From NCBI GenBank assembly GCA_963921195.1, contig OY992536.1, forward strand, positions 319,627,038-319,691,037: a stretch of 64,000 bases of DNA, written 5' to 3'. The notes under the pieces are model-generated. The model saw nothing but the letters and a program-made list of their open reading frames with translations. It was not told the origin of the DNA and did no database searches. Both the position numbers and the translations under genes were made by a program. Below, piece after piece: positions 1-13,000 of the stretch. This DNA is from Pegoplata infirma. Its lineage: Eukaryota; Arthropoda; Insecta; Diptera; Anthomyiidae. Each line of letters begins with the position of its first letter. Positions within the stretch are counted from its first letter, which is position 1.

Positions 1-479
1 TTTAATATTTTTGTTTTGTTTGAAAGGTAAGAAATATACCTTTAAAACAAATCCTTAAAATCGAAAATCGGTTGCAAACTAACAAAGTAATAATTTTTTA
101 AAATTGTAATTTAAGAATTTCCGTTTTCCAACACATTTGCCAATAAAAAACGTACTTAACGAAGTGATCCAGAAAAACTATGAGTATATCAGTACTCTAT
201 GGACTCCAACCAACCCGAATTTTTATATGAGAACCCCTGCATATTTTTGGTGTAGCACAGTGTAATCCACCAGCAAAAACTATTTATTATATTTGTACAG
301 TAAAATGGTAAAGGATAAAGTTGTAGGAGGTCTAAAATCGAAGAAATTCGAAGAAATTCGAATAAAAAATTAAAGTTTGAGAAAATCTGTTGAAGTCCCT
401 ATAAGATCTGAAAAGGATCAATTTAAATGTGAAAACCTTAAAATTAAAGTTAAAAGAGATCAGTTGTAATTCTAACTTT

Positions 480-1260
480 TGTACTTTTTAATAAAAAAAG
501 TACAAAAAAAACTTTTTAATAAAAACGTTATCTCTATAAAAAGTACCAAAAAGTATAAAAAAAATATCAAAGTTGTATTATTTTATAAAAAGTACAAAAA
601 GTAGTAGTTTTTTTTATTAAAAGTACTATAATAGTATTTTTTAATAAAAAAATAGTACTTTTTATAAAAAATACCAAAAAAAATATTTTTTCATAAAAAG
701 TCACAAAAAAATACTCTTTTATTAAAAGTACCAAAATATAACTTTTTCATAAAAAGTACCAAAATAGTACTTTTTTGCAAAAACTACTTTTTTATTTAAA
801 ATACCAAAAACATAATTTAAAACCTTTTTTATTAAAAGTTCCAAAATAGTACTTTTCATAAATATTTTTTTGTTTAATACCAATATAATACTCCTTTATA
901 AAAAGTATTAAAATAGTACTAATTAATTTTTATAATAGTACTTTTTTATAAGAAGTACCAACAAAAGAATTTAAAAAGTGCTAGCCCTTTTCAATAAAAA
1001 GCAGTACCAAAATATTACTTTTTATAAAAAATACCAAAATAGTATTATTTTTTTTTTTAAAGTACCAAAATAGTACTTTTTTATAAAAAGTACCAAAATA
1101 GTACTTTTTTATTAAAAGTACAAAAATAGTACTTTTTTATTTAAAAAAAAATAACAAAATAGTGATTTTTTTATTTTAAGTACCAAAATAATAATTTTTT
1201 TAGTACTTTTTTATTGTAAGCTCCAAAGTAGTACTTTTAATAAATATTTTTTTGGTTGAA
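480..1260. repeat. GTAC-rich satellite, block 1
   Basis: Degenerate tandem copies of a unit close to gtaccaaaat/agtacttttt/tataaaaa (28 bp), with GTAC at both edges of an AAAATAGTAC core. The unit is nearly its own reverse complement, so it can be read on either strand and can form cruciforms. Confidence 0.85.
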
Positions 1261-1689
1261 TACCATGGCACAATAATACCAGGTAGTATTATTAGAATTT
1301 GTTGTCAATAACGTCCACCTATTAATTTCAAATTTTGAAAATAAAAATTCAAATAAATAAAAAATCAAAACAAAAATAAATTATAAACAACAAAATAAAC
1401 AAGAAATCCCAGCAGACAATTTGAAAATATATTCCAAAAAGTGGTTATGTGTATGCCCGTATACAAAACTTTAAACCACGGTTTTAAACAAATCGGTTAA
1501 TATTCACAATACGAACACAGTTTTTGCAACAATAGCCATTTTTCTCCAGTGAAATGCGATTGGAAATCTTCCGTTTATTTCTTTGTTTGTTGGGTTGCTT
1601 TATTATTTGGAGTTGTTGAAGTCAAGGGGTTTTATGTTTGTTTACATATTTTTGATTACTTTTTCTAATGATAGTACCGTTATAGTTTT

Positions 1690-2960
1690 ACAATGGTTGA
1701 ATACCAATATTTAACAAAAAATACTTATAAAAAATATTAAAATAGTACTAATTTATTAAAAGTAATTTTAATTTTAAGGTTTTTTTTAAGTGTCAAAATA
1801 GTAAATTTTTTATAAAAAGTAATTTTTATAAGTACCAAAAAAGTATTAAAAAAAACGTACTATTTTTGACCTTTTTTAAAAAAATGTACTATGTTACAAC
1901 TTTTTATAAAAATGTATTATATCGATACTTTTTATAAAAAATTACTTTTTTTGAAAAAAAATATTTTGGTACCTTTTTAAAAAAGATAATATTTCGGTAG
2001 ATTTTATAAAAAGGTTAAATTTTGGTACTTTTTATTAAATTTCGATTGATATTTTTCGAATTTTAATATTTTTATATCCTCCACTTGGTCATAGAGGGTA
2101 CTTTTTTTATAAAAAAGTACTATAAAGCATTACTTAAGTACAATTTTTTATAAAGTAATATTCTTTTTTAAAAAGTACAGAAGTAGTAGTTTTTTTAAAG
2201 TACTATAATAGCATTTTTTAATAAAAAATAGTACTTTTTATAAAAAATACCAAAAAAAAAAAATATTTTTTTATAAAAAGTCACAAAAAAAATATTTTTT
2301 TTATTAAAAGTACCAAAATAGTACCTTTTTGGAAAAACTACTTTTTTATTTTTTATTAAAAGTTCCAAAATAATACTTTTCATAAATATTTTTTTGTTTA
2401 ATACCAATATAATACTTCTTTATAAAAGTATTAAAATAGTACTAATTTATTAAAAGTACTTTTTTTATCAAAAAGTATCAAAATAATATTTTTTTATAAA
2501 AGTACGTTTTTTATAAGTACCAAAAAAAGAATTAAAAAAGTACAAGCCCTTTTTCATAAAAATGTACTCTTTTAGTACTATTTATGAAAATGTATTATTT
2601 TGGTACTTTTTTAACAAAGTACTTTTTAAAAAAAAAAAAAGTACAAGCCCTTTTTTAAAAAATTTACTCTTTTTGTACTTTTTATGAAAATGTATTATTT
2701 TGGTACTTTTTATGAAAATTTATTATTTTGGTACATTTTTAACAAAGTACTTTAAAAAAAATGTCTCTTTTAAGTACTTTTTATGAAAATGTATTATTTT
2801 GGTACTTTTTATGAAAATGTATTATTTTGGTACTTTTTTAACAAAGTACTTTTTAAAGAAAATTTTTTTTAAAAAAGTATTTTTTTGGTACTATTTTTAT
2901 AAAAGTATTATTTTGGTAGTTTTTGTTAAAGGGCACTATACTGGTACTTTTTATTTAATT
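1690..2960. repeat. GTAC-rich satellite, block 2
   Basis: Same 28-bp-like unit as block 1, more degenerate. Many copies read as TTTGGTACTTTTTA rather than the reverse, so orientation varies within the block. The small Phe/Tyr/Lys-rich ORFs in it are translation of the repeat and are not genes. Confidence 0.8.
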
Positions 2961-3092
2961 TCGTTTTATCTTTTTCGAATTTTCAATTAATCTTTTTCGA
3001 ATTACATCTGAAAATTATGTCAACTTAAATTACATATAATTTGTTCGATTTTATACTAATTAATATTTTCTTCTTTTTTTTTTATTTTTAGC

Positions 3093-4094
3093 ATGAGTCG
3101 ATCGGCTCATCAACGCCAACAGCAAAAGCTGCAAATGCAGCAGCAGCAACTGTTGGCGCAACAAATGGCTGACAATGAGGCAGCCGCTGCTGCTGCCGAA
3201 ATGTTTGATCTATTTTGTCTGGCCACCACAATGCGTCAAATACTCGGCTTACATCGTCAAATGTGCGATGTAGTTGGCTTAAGACCTGCCCCTCTAAATG
3301 AATTCTATCCAAAGCTCAAAACCAAAGTGCGTTCATGGAAGGCACAGGCGCTATGGAAGAAATTCGATGCTAGAGCTTCACATCGTGCCTATGCAAAAGG
3401 TAATGCCTGCACCGGCACAAGGGTTCTAGTTATCGGTGCTGGACCCTGTGGTCTTCGCACAGCCATTGAGGCCCAGTTACTGGGCGCCAAAGTGGTAGTG
3501 GTGGAAAAAAGAGATCGTATTTCCCGCAATAACGTTTTGCATTTGTGGCCTTTTGTCATTACCGATTTACGTAATTTGGGTGCCAAAAAATTCTATGGTA
3601 AATTCTGTGCTGGTTCCATAGATCATATATCCATTAGACAGATACAGTGTATATTACTTAAAGTAGCCCTACTACTGGGTGTTGAAATCCATGAGGGTGT
3701 ATCATTTGAAAGCACAATAGAACCTAGTGGTGATGGTAGCGGCTGGAAAGCATCGATTACCCCTGCCGATCATGCGGTGTCACACTATGAATTTGATGTT
3801 CTTATAGGGGCAGATGGTAAACGCAATACTTTGGAGGCTTTTAAACGTAAAGAATTTAGAGGCAAATTGGCCATAGCCATAACAGCAAATTTTATTAATA
3901 AAAAAACGGAGGCAGAAGCTAAGGCGGAAGAGATAAGTGGTGTGGCTTTTATATTTAATCAATCATTCTTTAAGGAACTTTACCATACGACTGGTATAGA
4001 TTTGGAAAATATTGTATACTATAAGGATGAAACACATTATTTTGTGATGACTGCCAAAAAACATAGTCTTATTGATAAAGGTGTTATAATACAA
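3093..4094 (+). CDS. Mical: Mical coding exon 1: start codon and N-terminal half of the FAD monooxygenase
   Basis: Encodes residues 1-334. The ATG lies one base after a tttttag acceptor (3090-3091), so the 5'UTR is on an exon outside the window. A Gln-rich head (about residues 8-25) is followed by the conserved Mical N-terminus with the W-K-A-Q-A-L-W block. The FAD dinucleotide-binding motif GAGPCG is at residues 115-120, and the second flavin motif D-V-L-I-G-A-D-G is at about 235-242. The family uses these to bind FAD and NADPH for actin oxidation. The exon ends phase 0 at GTAAGT (4095). The frame runs on into the intron to a stop at about 4176, which is not coding. Codon use is less AT-rich than the surrounding intron. 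Confidence 0.95.
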
Positions 4095-7000
4095 GTAAGT
4101 ATTAAATATAATATTATTTTGATTGGACAGACATTAATGAAAAAATTACTTTTAAGCAGTGTTGTCAGTTTTATTTAACTAAAGTCCTATTTTGGAACTT
4201 TTTATCAATAAGTACTATTTTGGTACTTTTTGTCAGAAGGTACAATTTTGGCATTTTTTATCAAAAATGACATCCTAGTACATACCTTTTAATAAAAATT
4301 ACTATTTTAGTACTTTTTAAAAGAATTTTGAATTAATTTTTTGGTACTTTTTATAAAAAGTACTTTTTATGAAAAGTACTTTTTTGTTACAAAATAGTAC
4401 TTTTATGTAAAAAGTTCTTAAATTGTACTTTTTTGGAAAAGTTCTAAAAAAGTACTTTTTATAAAAAGAATTAAAATAGTACTTTTTTATAAAAAGTACT
4501 AAAATAGTACTTTTTTATAAAAAGTACTAAAATAATACTTTTTAATAAAAAACAGTGAAATAGTTCTGTTATAAAAGTACAAAAGTAGTACTTTTTTTAT
4601 AAAGAGAACATTTGGTATTGCTATGGACTTCCCTGGTCTATGGGAGGAGTTCAAAATTTTGAGTTTCACCACCAAAATAATATAACTATTTTTTCAAAAA
4701 ATGTACAAAAATAGTACTTTTATTAAGAAGTAATTTTTAGGTACTTTTAAAAAAAGTACTTTTTGGGTACTTTTTATCAAAACTTCTTTTTTGTAACAAT
4801 ATAGTGATTTTATATAATAAGTACTAAAATAGTACTTTTTTATAAAAAGGTACTAAAGTAGTACTTTTTATAAAAGTACTAAAATAGTACTTCTAATAAA
4901 AAATTACTAAAATAGTACTTTTTAATACAAAGCACTAAAATTGTACTTTTTAATAAAAAGTATCGAAAAGTACTTTTTAAAAGTACCGAAGCAGTACTTT
5001 TTAATAAAAAATGTGTTAAAATGTAATACCTAAAAAATACTTTTTATAAAAAGTACCAAAGAATCATTTTTTTAAATAGTATTATTTTTTAAGTACCAAA
5101 GTAGTACTTTTTATAAAAGTACCAAAATTATACGTTTTAAAAAAAATGTATCAAAATATTACTTTTTTATAAAAAAGTAGTGCTTAAAAAGCACTTTTTC
5201 AAAAAAGTACGTTTTTTATAATGTACTTTTTACTTACATATAAAGTACTTCCTATAAAGAAAAAATATTAAAAATTACCATTTTGGTACTTTTTATCAAA
5301 AGTACTTCTTTTAAAGGTTATTTTCATAAAAAGTATTTTTTTTTGCATTTTTTATAAAGAAGTACAAAATATTCTATGCCATAATAGTACTTTTAAAAAA
5401 AATAAGTATATAGTGTTTATACAAAAATAGTTCTTTTTGTTGTACCAAAATAGCAAGTAATATTTTGGTACTTTTTATAAAAAGTACCTTTTTAAAGGTT
5501 ATTTGTATAAAAAGTACTTTTTTGACACTTTTTATATAAAAAATAAATAAAAAAGTACCAATATTGTAATAATAGCAAAATAGTTCTTTTTGTACAAAAA
5601 GGTACAAAAAAAGTACTTTTTAATAAAAGTTCATACATACCCGAGTAAAAATTTTTATATGATGCAATATATAATGATATATGACACAATATATATTAAT
5701 ACGCAATTTGATCCGAATAATGGTGGATGTTTTTGCATTAAAAAAGATCTACTTGTATAAAATATGATTTGATTTCATCCGAGTTTTGACCAGATATTGC
5801 CTTATATTGGTGGATCTAATTAGATCTAATTGCACAAAAACATATAAAATCCTGGTGTTTTTTGGTTTGGGTTGAGATACACCACAGGTCAACGATACAT
5901 TTACCAAACATATAATTTTCAAAAACAAAAAAAATGTTTGGGTACGCTTCGAACCAGATAGGTGATATACATAACCCTAACAAGAAATGTTTAGGAACAT
6001 TTTAAAAAGTTTCTTATACTTTGCCTAAAAAACTTACCCGAGTAAAAAAGAGTTTTATGTAGCCGTGACAAATTAGATCCCAAATATGGTGGACACAATT
6101 GTTTCAAATATTATCCTCGGTTATCCTACAAGATCTGAACAGATAGTCTTATATATAATATGATACGTAAAATGGGTCTATCTGGTTTTATCAGTTTGAT
6201 CCGGACTGATACAATATAAAATAAATTGAGACTATAAGACATAAATATATATGGTTAGATATTGTTCTACATAAAGAACATATTTTTGTATATAACATTA
6301 TATAAAGTGCATATGATTATATACAAAGTTATCCAACTTATATGAAGTAATAAGGAGCAATATATGATCAGTCATAATGGTTTTAAATTATATTTAATCG
6401 TATCAGTTTTCTCCAACTGATATAATTATATAGACCCAATTCACGTATCACATTATATATAAGGTTATCCCGCTAGATCATAAAATATACCCGTAGATAA
6501 TTATTAAAGTAATTGTATCCGCCATATTTGGGATATAATTAGTCATGAACTTTTTTTCTTTTTTTACTAGGGTAGAAAATTTTTGGTTAATTGTAAACAT
6601 ATATAGGTTTATATGGAACAGCATAAGCTATATATAATTTTAAGTTAAATTATACAGAAAAAGAAATTTTGTATTGACCCTCATATAATTTTATATAATT
6701 ATATCAACCGTACACCTTTTAATCCGAATCATGATTAAATTATATATTACTACATATGACTGCACTAAAAAAATTTAGAAAATATCTCAGGGATGTATAA
6801 TCATATATAATTTATTATGTTTGTATCAAGTTATATATTGTAATATATGTTTATTTTTACTCGGGTAAATAATACTTTTTTTTATAAAAAAACAAAAATA
6901 GTACTATGTTAGTACTTTTCATAAGTAAGTTTTGTACCTTTTATAAAAAGTGTGTTTGAGTACTTTTTATGAAAAGTACTTTTTTGTTACAAAATACTAC

Positions 7001-10000
7001 TTTTTAATAAAAAGTACTAAAATATAAATTTTTTATTAAAAATGTGCTAAAAAGTATGTTACAACTATATAGTACTTTTTATAAAAAGTACCATTACTTT
7101 TTTTAAAAAAAAAGATAGCAAAATTGTACTGCTACAAAAGTACCAAAATAATGCCTTTTTATAAAAAGCACCAAAATTATAATTTTAAAAAAAAAAAAAC
7201 ACAATACTTTTCAAAAAAGTATGTTTTTATAAAAAGAACTTTTTTATAAGAGTTACCGAAATAGTACTTTTTCAAAAAATGGTATTTTTATAAAAAGTAC
7301 GTTTTACTAAAATATAAAGTACTTTTTACTAAAAAAAGTTTTTTTTTTACAAAAAGTACTTTTTTTGGTATTTTTTGTAAAGAAATACAAAAATGCCATA
7401 CCATAATATAGTACTTTAAAATAAAAAAGGACCAATATAGTAAAATACCAAAGTACTACTTTTTATTGTACCAAAATAATACTTTTCGTAAAAAGTACAA
7501 AAATAATACTTTTTAATTTTAGTACTTAAGTATACCTTTTTTAAAAAAAAGTACCAAAAAAGTACTTTTTTATTAAAAGTACCAAAATAGCACTTTTTCA
7601 TAAAAAGTAAAAGTACTTTTTACTTAAATAGGACAAAAAGTACCAAAAAAGTACTTTTTTATTAAAAGTACCAAAATAGCACTTTTTCATAAAAAGTAAA
7701 AGTACTTTTTACTTAAATAGGACATTTTTGTAAAAGATGTACCAAAAAAGTATATTTAAAGTTACTATTTTGGTACTTTTTATAAAAAGTAAATTTTTAA
7801 AGGATTTTTTATAAAAAGTACCTTTTTAAGGGTTATTTTTATAAAAAGTATATTTTAAAGGTTTTTTTTTTATAAAAGTACGTTTTTTGACATTTTTACT
7901 TTTAAATAAAAAAAGTAATAATACCAAAATAGTACTTTTTGTAAAAAGCACAAAAAAATATTTTTTAAAGTACATACTTAATACTTTTTTAAAGTACCAA
8001 AATAGTACTTTTTTATAAAAAGTACCAAAATAGTACTTTTTTATAAAAAGTACCAAAATAGTACTTTTTTATAAAATGTACAAAAATAGTACTTTTTTAT
8101 AAAAAGTACCTAAATAGTACTTTTTTATAAAAAGTACCTAAATAGTACTTTTTTTAGGAGTTTGTTTGTCCAATTTGTACTAAAAAATAAATTTAACTTA
8201 AAAAAACTAATTATTATTAATATTTTCCCTCATCTTAGGACTTTGCTGATCCTGCTGAATTATTAGCTTCCGTTAATGTAAATACTGAAAAACTATTAGA
8301 TTATGCTCGAGAAGCTGCTGAATTTTCTACCAAATATCAAATGCCAAATTTAGAATTTGCTGTCAATCATTATGGTAAACCCGATGTGGCCATGTTTGAT
8401 TTCACTTCCATGTTTGCCGCCGAATCCTCATGTCGTGTTATCGTACGCAAAGGTTTCCGTTTGCTGCAATGTCTGGTGGGTGATAGTTTATTAGAACCGT
8501 TTTGGCCTACAGGGTCAGGTTGTGCTCGTGGTTTCCTATCCAGTATGGATGCTGCCTATGCCATTAAGTTATGGTCAAATCCCGCCAATAGTACTTTAGG
8601 TGTAATGGCTCAACGTGAAAGTATTTATCGGTAAGTATTTTAAAATATTATTTTTTTTTTTTAAATAATTTTTAACTGGACGGTTTTTGTTTTTAGATTG
8701 TTGGGTCAAACTACTCCCGAAAACTTACAACGTGATATTGGTGGTTATACGGTAGATCCTGCCACTCGTTATCCCAATTTAAATCGTACATCGGTAAATG
8801 TTTGGCAGGTTAAACATTTAATCGATACAGACGATAAAGCTGTATTGGAACAAACGTTTATGGATACAAATGTTACTCAGGTTGATACTCCTGTGCGCAG
8901 GAAACGTCGTAGTGGTGGTAAGTCTGTTTAAAAATAATAAATTTTGACTTAAAAACTGTTTTTAAATCACTTATTTTTTTATTTTTTATTTTCCAGATAC
9001 TATACCTTTAAGTACTGTTTTATTACGATGGATCTGTGCTCAATTACATGCCTATGAATTTACTAAAGACCTCAAAGAGGTTTCTGATATTTTTGCCAAT
9101 GGCAAAGTTTTATGTGCTTTAATAAATCGGTTAGTAATTATAAATTTTCTGCAAATGTTCCTGTTGAAAATAACAATTAATGTTTCTTTATTTCAGTTAT
9201 CGCCCCGATCTAGTCGACTTTAATGCAGTCAAAGATTTAAGCCCAGTTGAACAAAATGATCTCGCCTTTAAAATACTAGACAAAGAATTACATATACCCC
9301 GTGTTATGACGGCTAAAGATTCCATACAATTGAGTAATGTCGATTCCAAAGTATGGCTTAATTATTTAGAACAAATATGTGAAGTATTCCGCGGTGAAAT
9401 ACCACATGTTAAACATCCTAAAATTGATTTTTCGGATTTACGTCAAAAATATAAAGTCAATTATGCTCATGCTCAGCCAGACTTTTCAAAGCTGTTGCAA
9501 CTTTCAACCAAACAAAAATCCAAATCACCCATACAAGATGCGGTGGATGTGCCACAAGTTGTGCCACAAAGACGTTCTGTATTGGATGAGGAAAAATTGA
9601 AACGTCAACGTAGACATGAACAACAATTAGCGGGTAATGCAACGGGTGCAGGAAATGCAGGTAATTTTATTTATCTACACCACTTACAGATGCTATTTAA
9701 AAAAGATGAATTAAAGTTCGATTTCAATTCGAAGATTCGAATTGTAATTCGAAGAGTCGAATTGTAATTCGAAGAGTCGAATTGTAATTCGAAGAGTCGA
9801 ATTGTAATTCGAATTAGATCATTTGTTATTCAAAAAAGATGAATTGTTTTTCGAAAGACGTCCAAAAACATCAATTGTAATTCGAAAAAGATCAATTGTA
9901 TTTTAAAAAATATCAATTGTAATTCGAAAAACGTTGTTATTCTAAAAGAATCAATTGTTATTCAAAAAAGATCAATTGTTATTCGTTAAAGATCAATTGC

Positions 10001-13000
10001 AATTCGAAAAAGATCAATTGTAATTCGAAAAAGATCTATTGTAATTCGAAGATTCCAATTGTAATTTGCAAAATATCAATTATAATTCAAAATGGATCAA
10101 TTGAAATTCGAAAAATATCATTTGTAGTTCGGAAAAGATCAATGTTAATTCGAAAAAGATCAATTGTAATTCGAAAACGATCAGTTTTTATTCGAAAAAG
10201 ATCAATTGTAAATCAAAAATGGACAACTGTAATTAAAAAAAGATCAATTGTAATTCGTAAAGTTTCAATTGTAATTCCAAAAAATCAATTGTTATTTGAA
10301 AAAGATCAATTGTTATTCAAAAAAGATAAAATGTAATTTAAACAAGATCAATTGTAATCCGAAAAGAATCAATTGTAATTAAAAAAAAAATCAATTTTAA
10401 TTCGAAAATGGTCAATTGTAGTTCGAAAAGTATAATTGTTATTTGAAAAAGATCAATTGAAATTCCTTAAAGATCAATTGTAATTCGAAAAAAATCAATT
10501 GTTATTCGAGAAAGATCAATTGTAATTCGAAAGAGATCAATTGTATTTTAAAAAAAGATCAATTGTAATTCGAAGATTCCAATCGTAGTTCGTAAAAGAT
10601 TAATTGCAAATTGTTAAAGATCAATTGCAAGTTGAACAAGTAAAAAAGTTAAATTCGGCCTTGCCGAATGTAGTAATACCCTCCACAATTTCAAAAAGAT
10701 TATTGCAAAAAACTTTTTTTAAAAGGAAATTACTTTTGAAAAAAAAAAATTTTTGAAAAAAAAAATCCGCGAAAAAAATCCGCGATTTTTCTATTTTTTT
10801 TTTGCAAAAAATATGTTCGTACTTGTTTAAATACCATTTGGTGTTCAATTCTGTTCACATTTGTCAAACAGCAGTCGAATTAAAGCATTTTGTATTTTTA
10901 GGTTATGTTGAATGTACTAAAATTTTTGAGATGTCCTTACATTTTCGTTCATAACTTTTGAACCGCTGAACCGATATCGCTCAAATGCAATACCAAACTT
11001 CTCGGGAGAACTTCCAATAAATATGTTAAGTTTCAGTCATCTCCGTGTAATATTTTGGCCGTGATCACCATTTCCACAGACAGACGGAGAGACGGACAGA
11101 CGGACATCGCTAGAATGTCTTAGAATCGATCGGGGATTATGAATATATATACTTTATGGGGTCCCAGACCGATATTTCGATGAGTTACAAACGGAATGAC
11201 AAACTTATATATACCCTCTATCACTAAGTGGAGGGTATAAAAAGATCAATTGAAATTTGAAAAAAAAAAATCATTTGTAGTTTGAAAAAGATCAATGTTA
11301 ATTTGAAAAAGATTAATTGTTTTTCGAAAAAGATCAATTGTAATTCGAAAAGATTAATTGTAATTCGAAAAGGACCAACTGTGATTCGAAAAAGATAAAT
11401 TGTAATTCCAAAAAGATCAATTGTAATTCGAAGAAGATCAATTTTTATTTAAAACGATCATTTGAAATTCAAAAGATCAATTGTAACTCGAAAGTTCAAT
11501 TGTAATTAGAAAAAGACCAATAAAAATGCAATTGATCTTTTTGAAATACAATTAATCTTTTTCGAATTACAAATGATCATTTCTTAATTATAATTGATCC
11601 TTTTCGAATAAAAAATTAATCTTTTTCGAATCACAATTGATGTTTTTCGAATAACAATTATTTTCTACGAATTACAATTGGAATCTTCGAATTACTATAG
11701 ATCTTTTTATACCCTCCACTTAGTGATAGAGGGTATATATAAGTTTGTCATTCCGTTTGTAACTCATCGAAATATCGATCTGGGACCCCATAAAGTATAT
11801 ATATTCATCGATTTTAAGCCATTCTAGCGATGTCCGTCTGTCTGTCTGTCTGTGGAAAATGTTATCACGTCCAAAATACAAAATAGAGGTGACTGTTATT
11901 AAACTTATATATTTGAAGTTCTCCCGAGAAGTTTGGTATTGCATTTGAGCGATATCGGTTCAGCGGTTCAAAAGTTATGAACGAAAATGTAAGGACACCT
12001 CAAAAATGTTAGTACATTCAACATAACCTAAAAATACAAAATGCTTTAATTCGGCTGCTGGTTGACTTATGTGAACATAATTAAACACCAAATGGTATTT
12101 AAACAAGTACAAACATATTTTTCGACAAAAAAAGAAAAAAATCGCGGATTTTTTTTTACCAATTATTTTTTCGCGGAAATTTTTTTTCAAAAGTAATTTC
12201 CTATTAAATAAAGTTTTTGCAATAATCTTTTAGAAATTGTGGAGGGTATCACTACATTCGGCAAGGCCGAATTTAACTTTTTTACTTGTTTGAATTACAA
12301 TAGATCTTTTTCAAATTTCAATTGATATTTTTATACCCTCCACTTAGTGATAGAGGGTATATATAAGTTTGTCATTCCGTTTGTAACTCATCGAAATATC
12401 GATCTGGGACCCCATAAAGTATATACTTATATTCATGATGCCCGATCGATTTTAAGACATTCTAGCGATGTCCGTCTGTCTGTCTGTCTGTGGAAAATGC
12501 TGTCGCGGACAAAATATTGCACAAAGATGACTGAAACTTAGCATATTTATTGGAAGTTCTCCCGAGAAGTTTGGTATTGCATTTGAGCGATATCGCTTCA
12601 GCGGTTCAAAAGTTATGAACGAAAATGTAAGCACACCTCAAAAATTTTAGTACATTCAACATAAAAATACAAAATGCTTTAATTCGGCTTCTGGTTGACA
12701 TATGTGAACATAATTGAACACCAAATGGTATTTAAACAGGTACGAACATATTTTTTGACAAAAAAAAAATCGAGGATTTTTTACCAAAATTTTTTTTCGC
12801 GGAAATTTTTTTTTTTCAAAAAAATTTTTTTTTTTCAAAAGTAATTTCCTTTTAAATAAAGTTTTTTGCAATAATCTTTTTGAAATTGTGGAGGGTATCA
12901 CTACATTCGGCAAGGCCGAATTTAACTTTTTTACTTGTTTGAATTAAAATTGATTTTTTTCAAATTACAATTGATCCATTTTGAATAACAATGATGAAAT

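Larger units (their letters stand above)
1..3091 (+). other. Intron upstream of Mical exon 1, mostly 28-bp GTAC satellite
   Basis: No coding sequence is supported here. 1-480 and 1261-1690 are AT-rich unique-looking sequence; the remainder is the GTAC-rich satellite listed separately. A polypyrimidine tract and TTTTTAG at 3066-3091 form the acceptor for the exon that carries the start codon. Confidence 0.7.

Noticed and set aside
2195..2990. Phe/Tyr/Lys-rich small ORFs in 2-8 kb
   Set aside because: They are translations of the GTACTTTTT satellite on either strand, with no conservation signal.
3088..3586. Reverse-strand ORFs opposite exon 1
   Set aside because: They are shadows of the coding strand.
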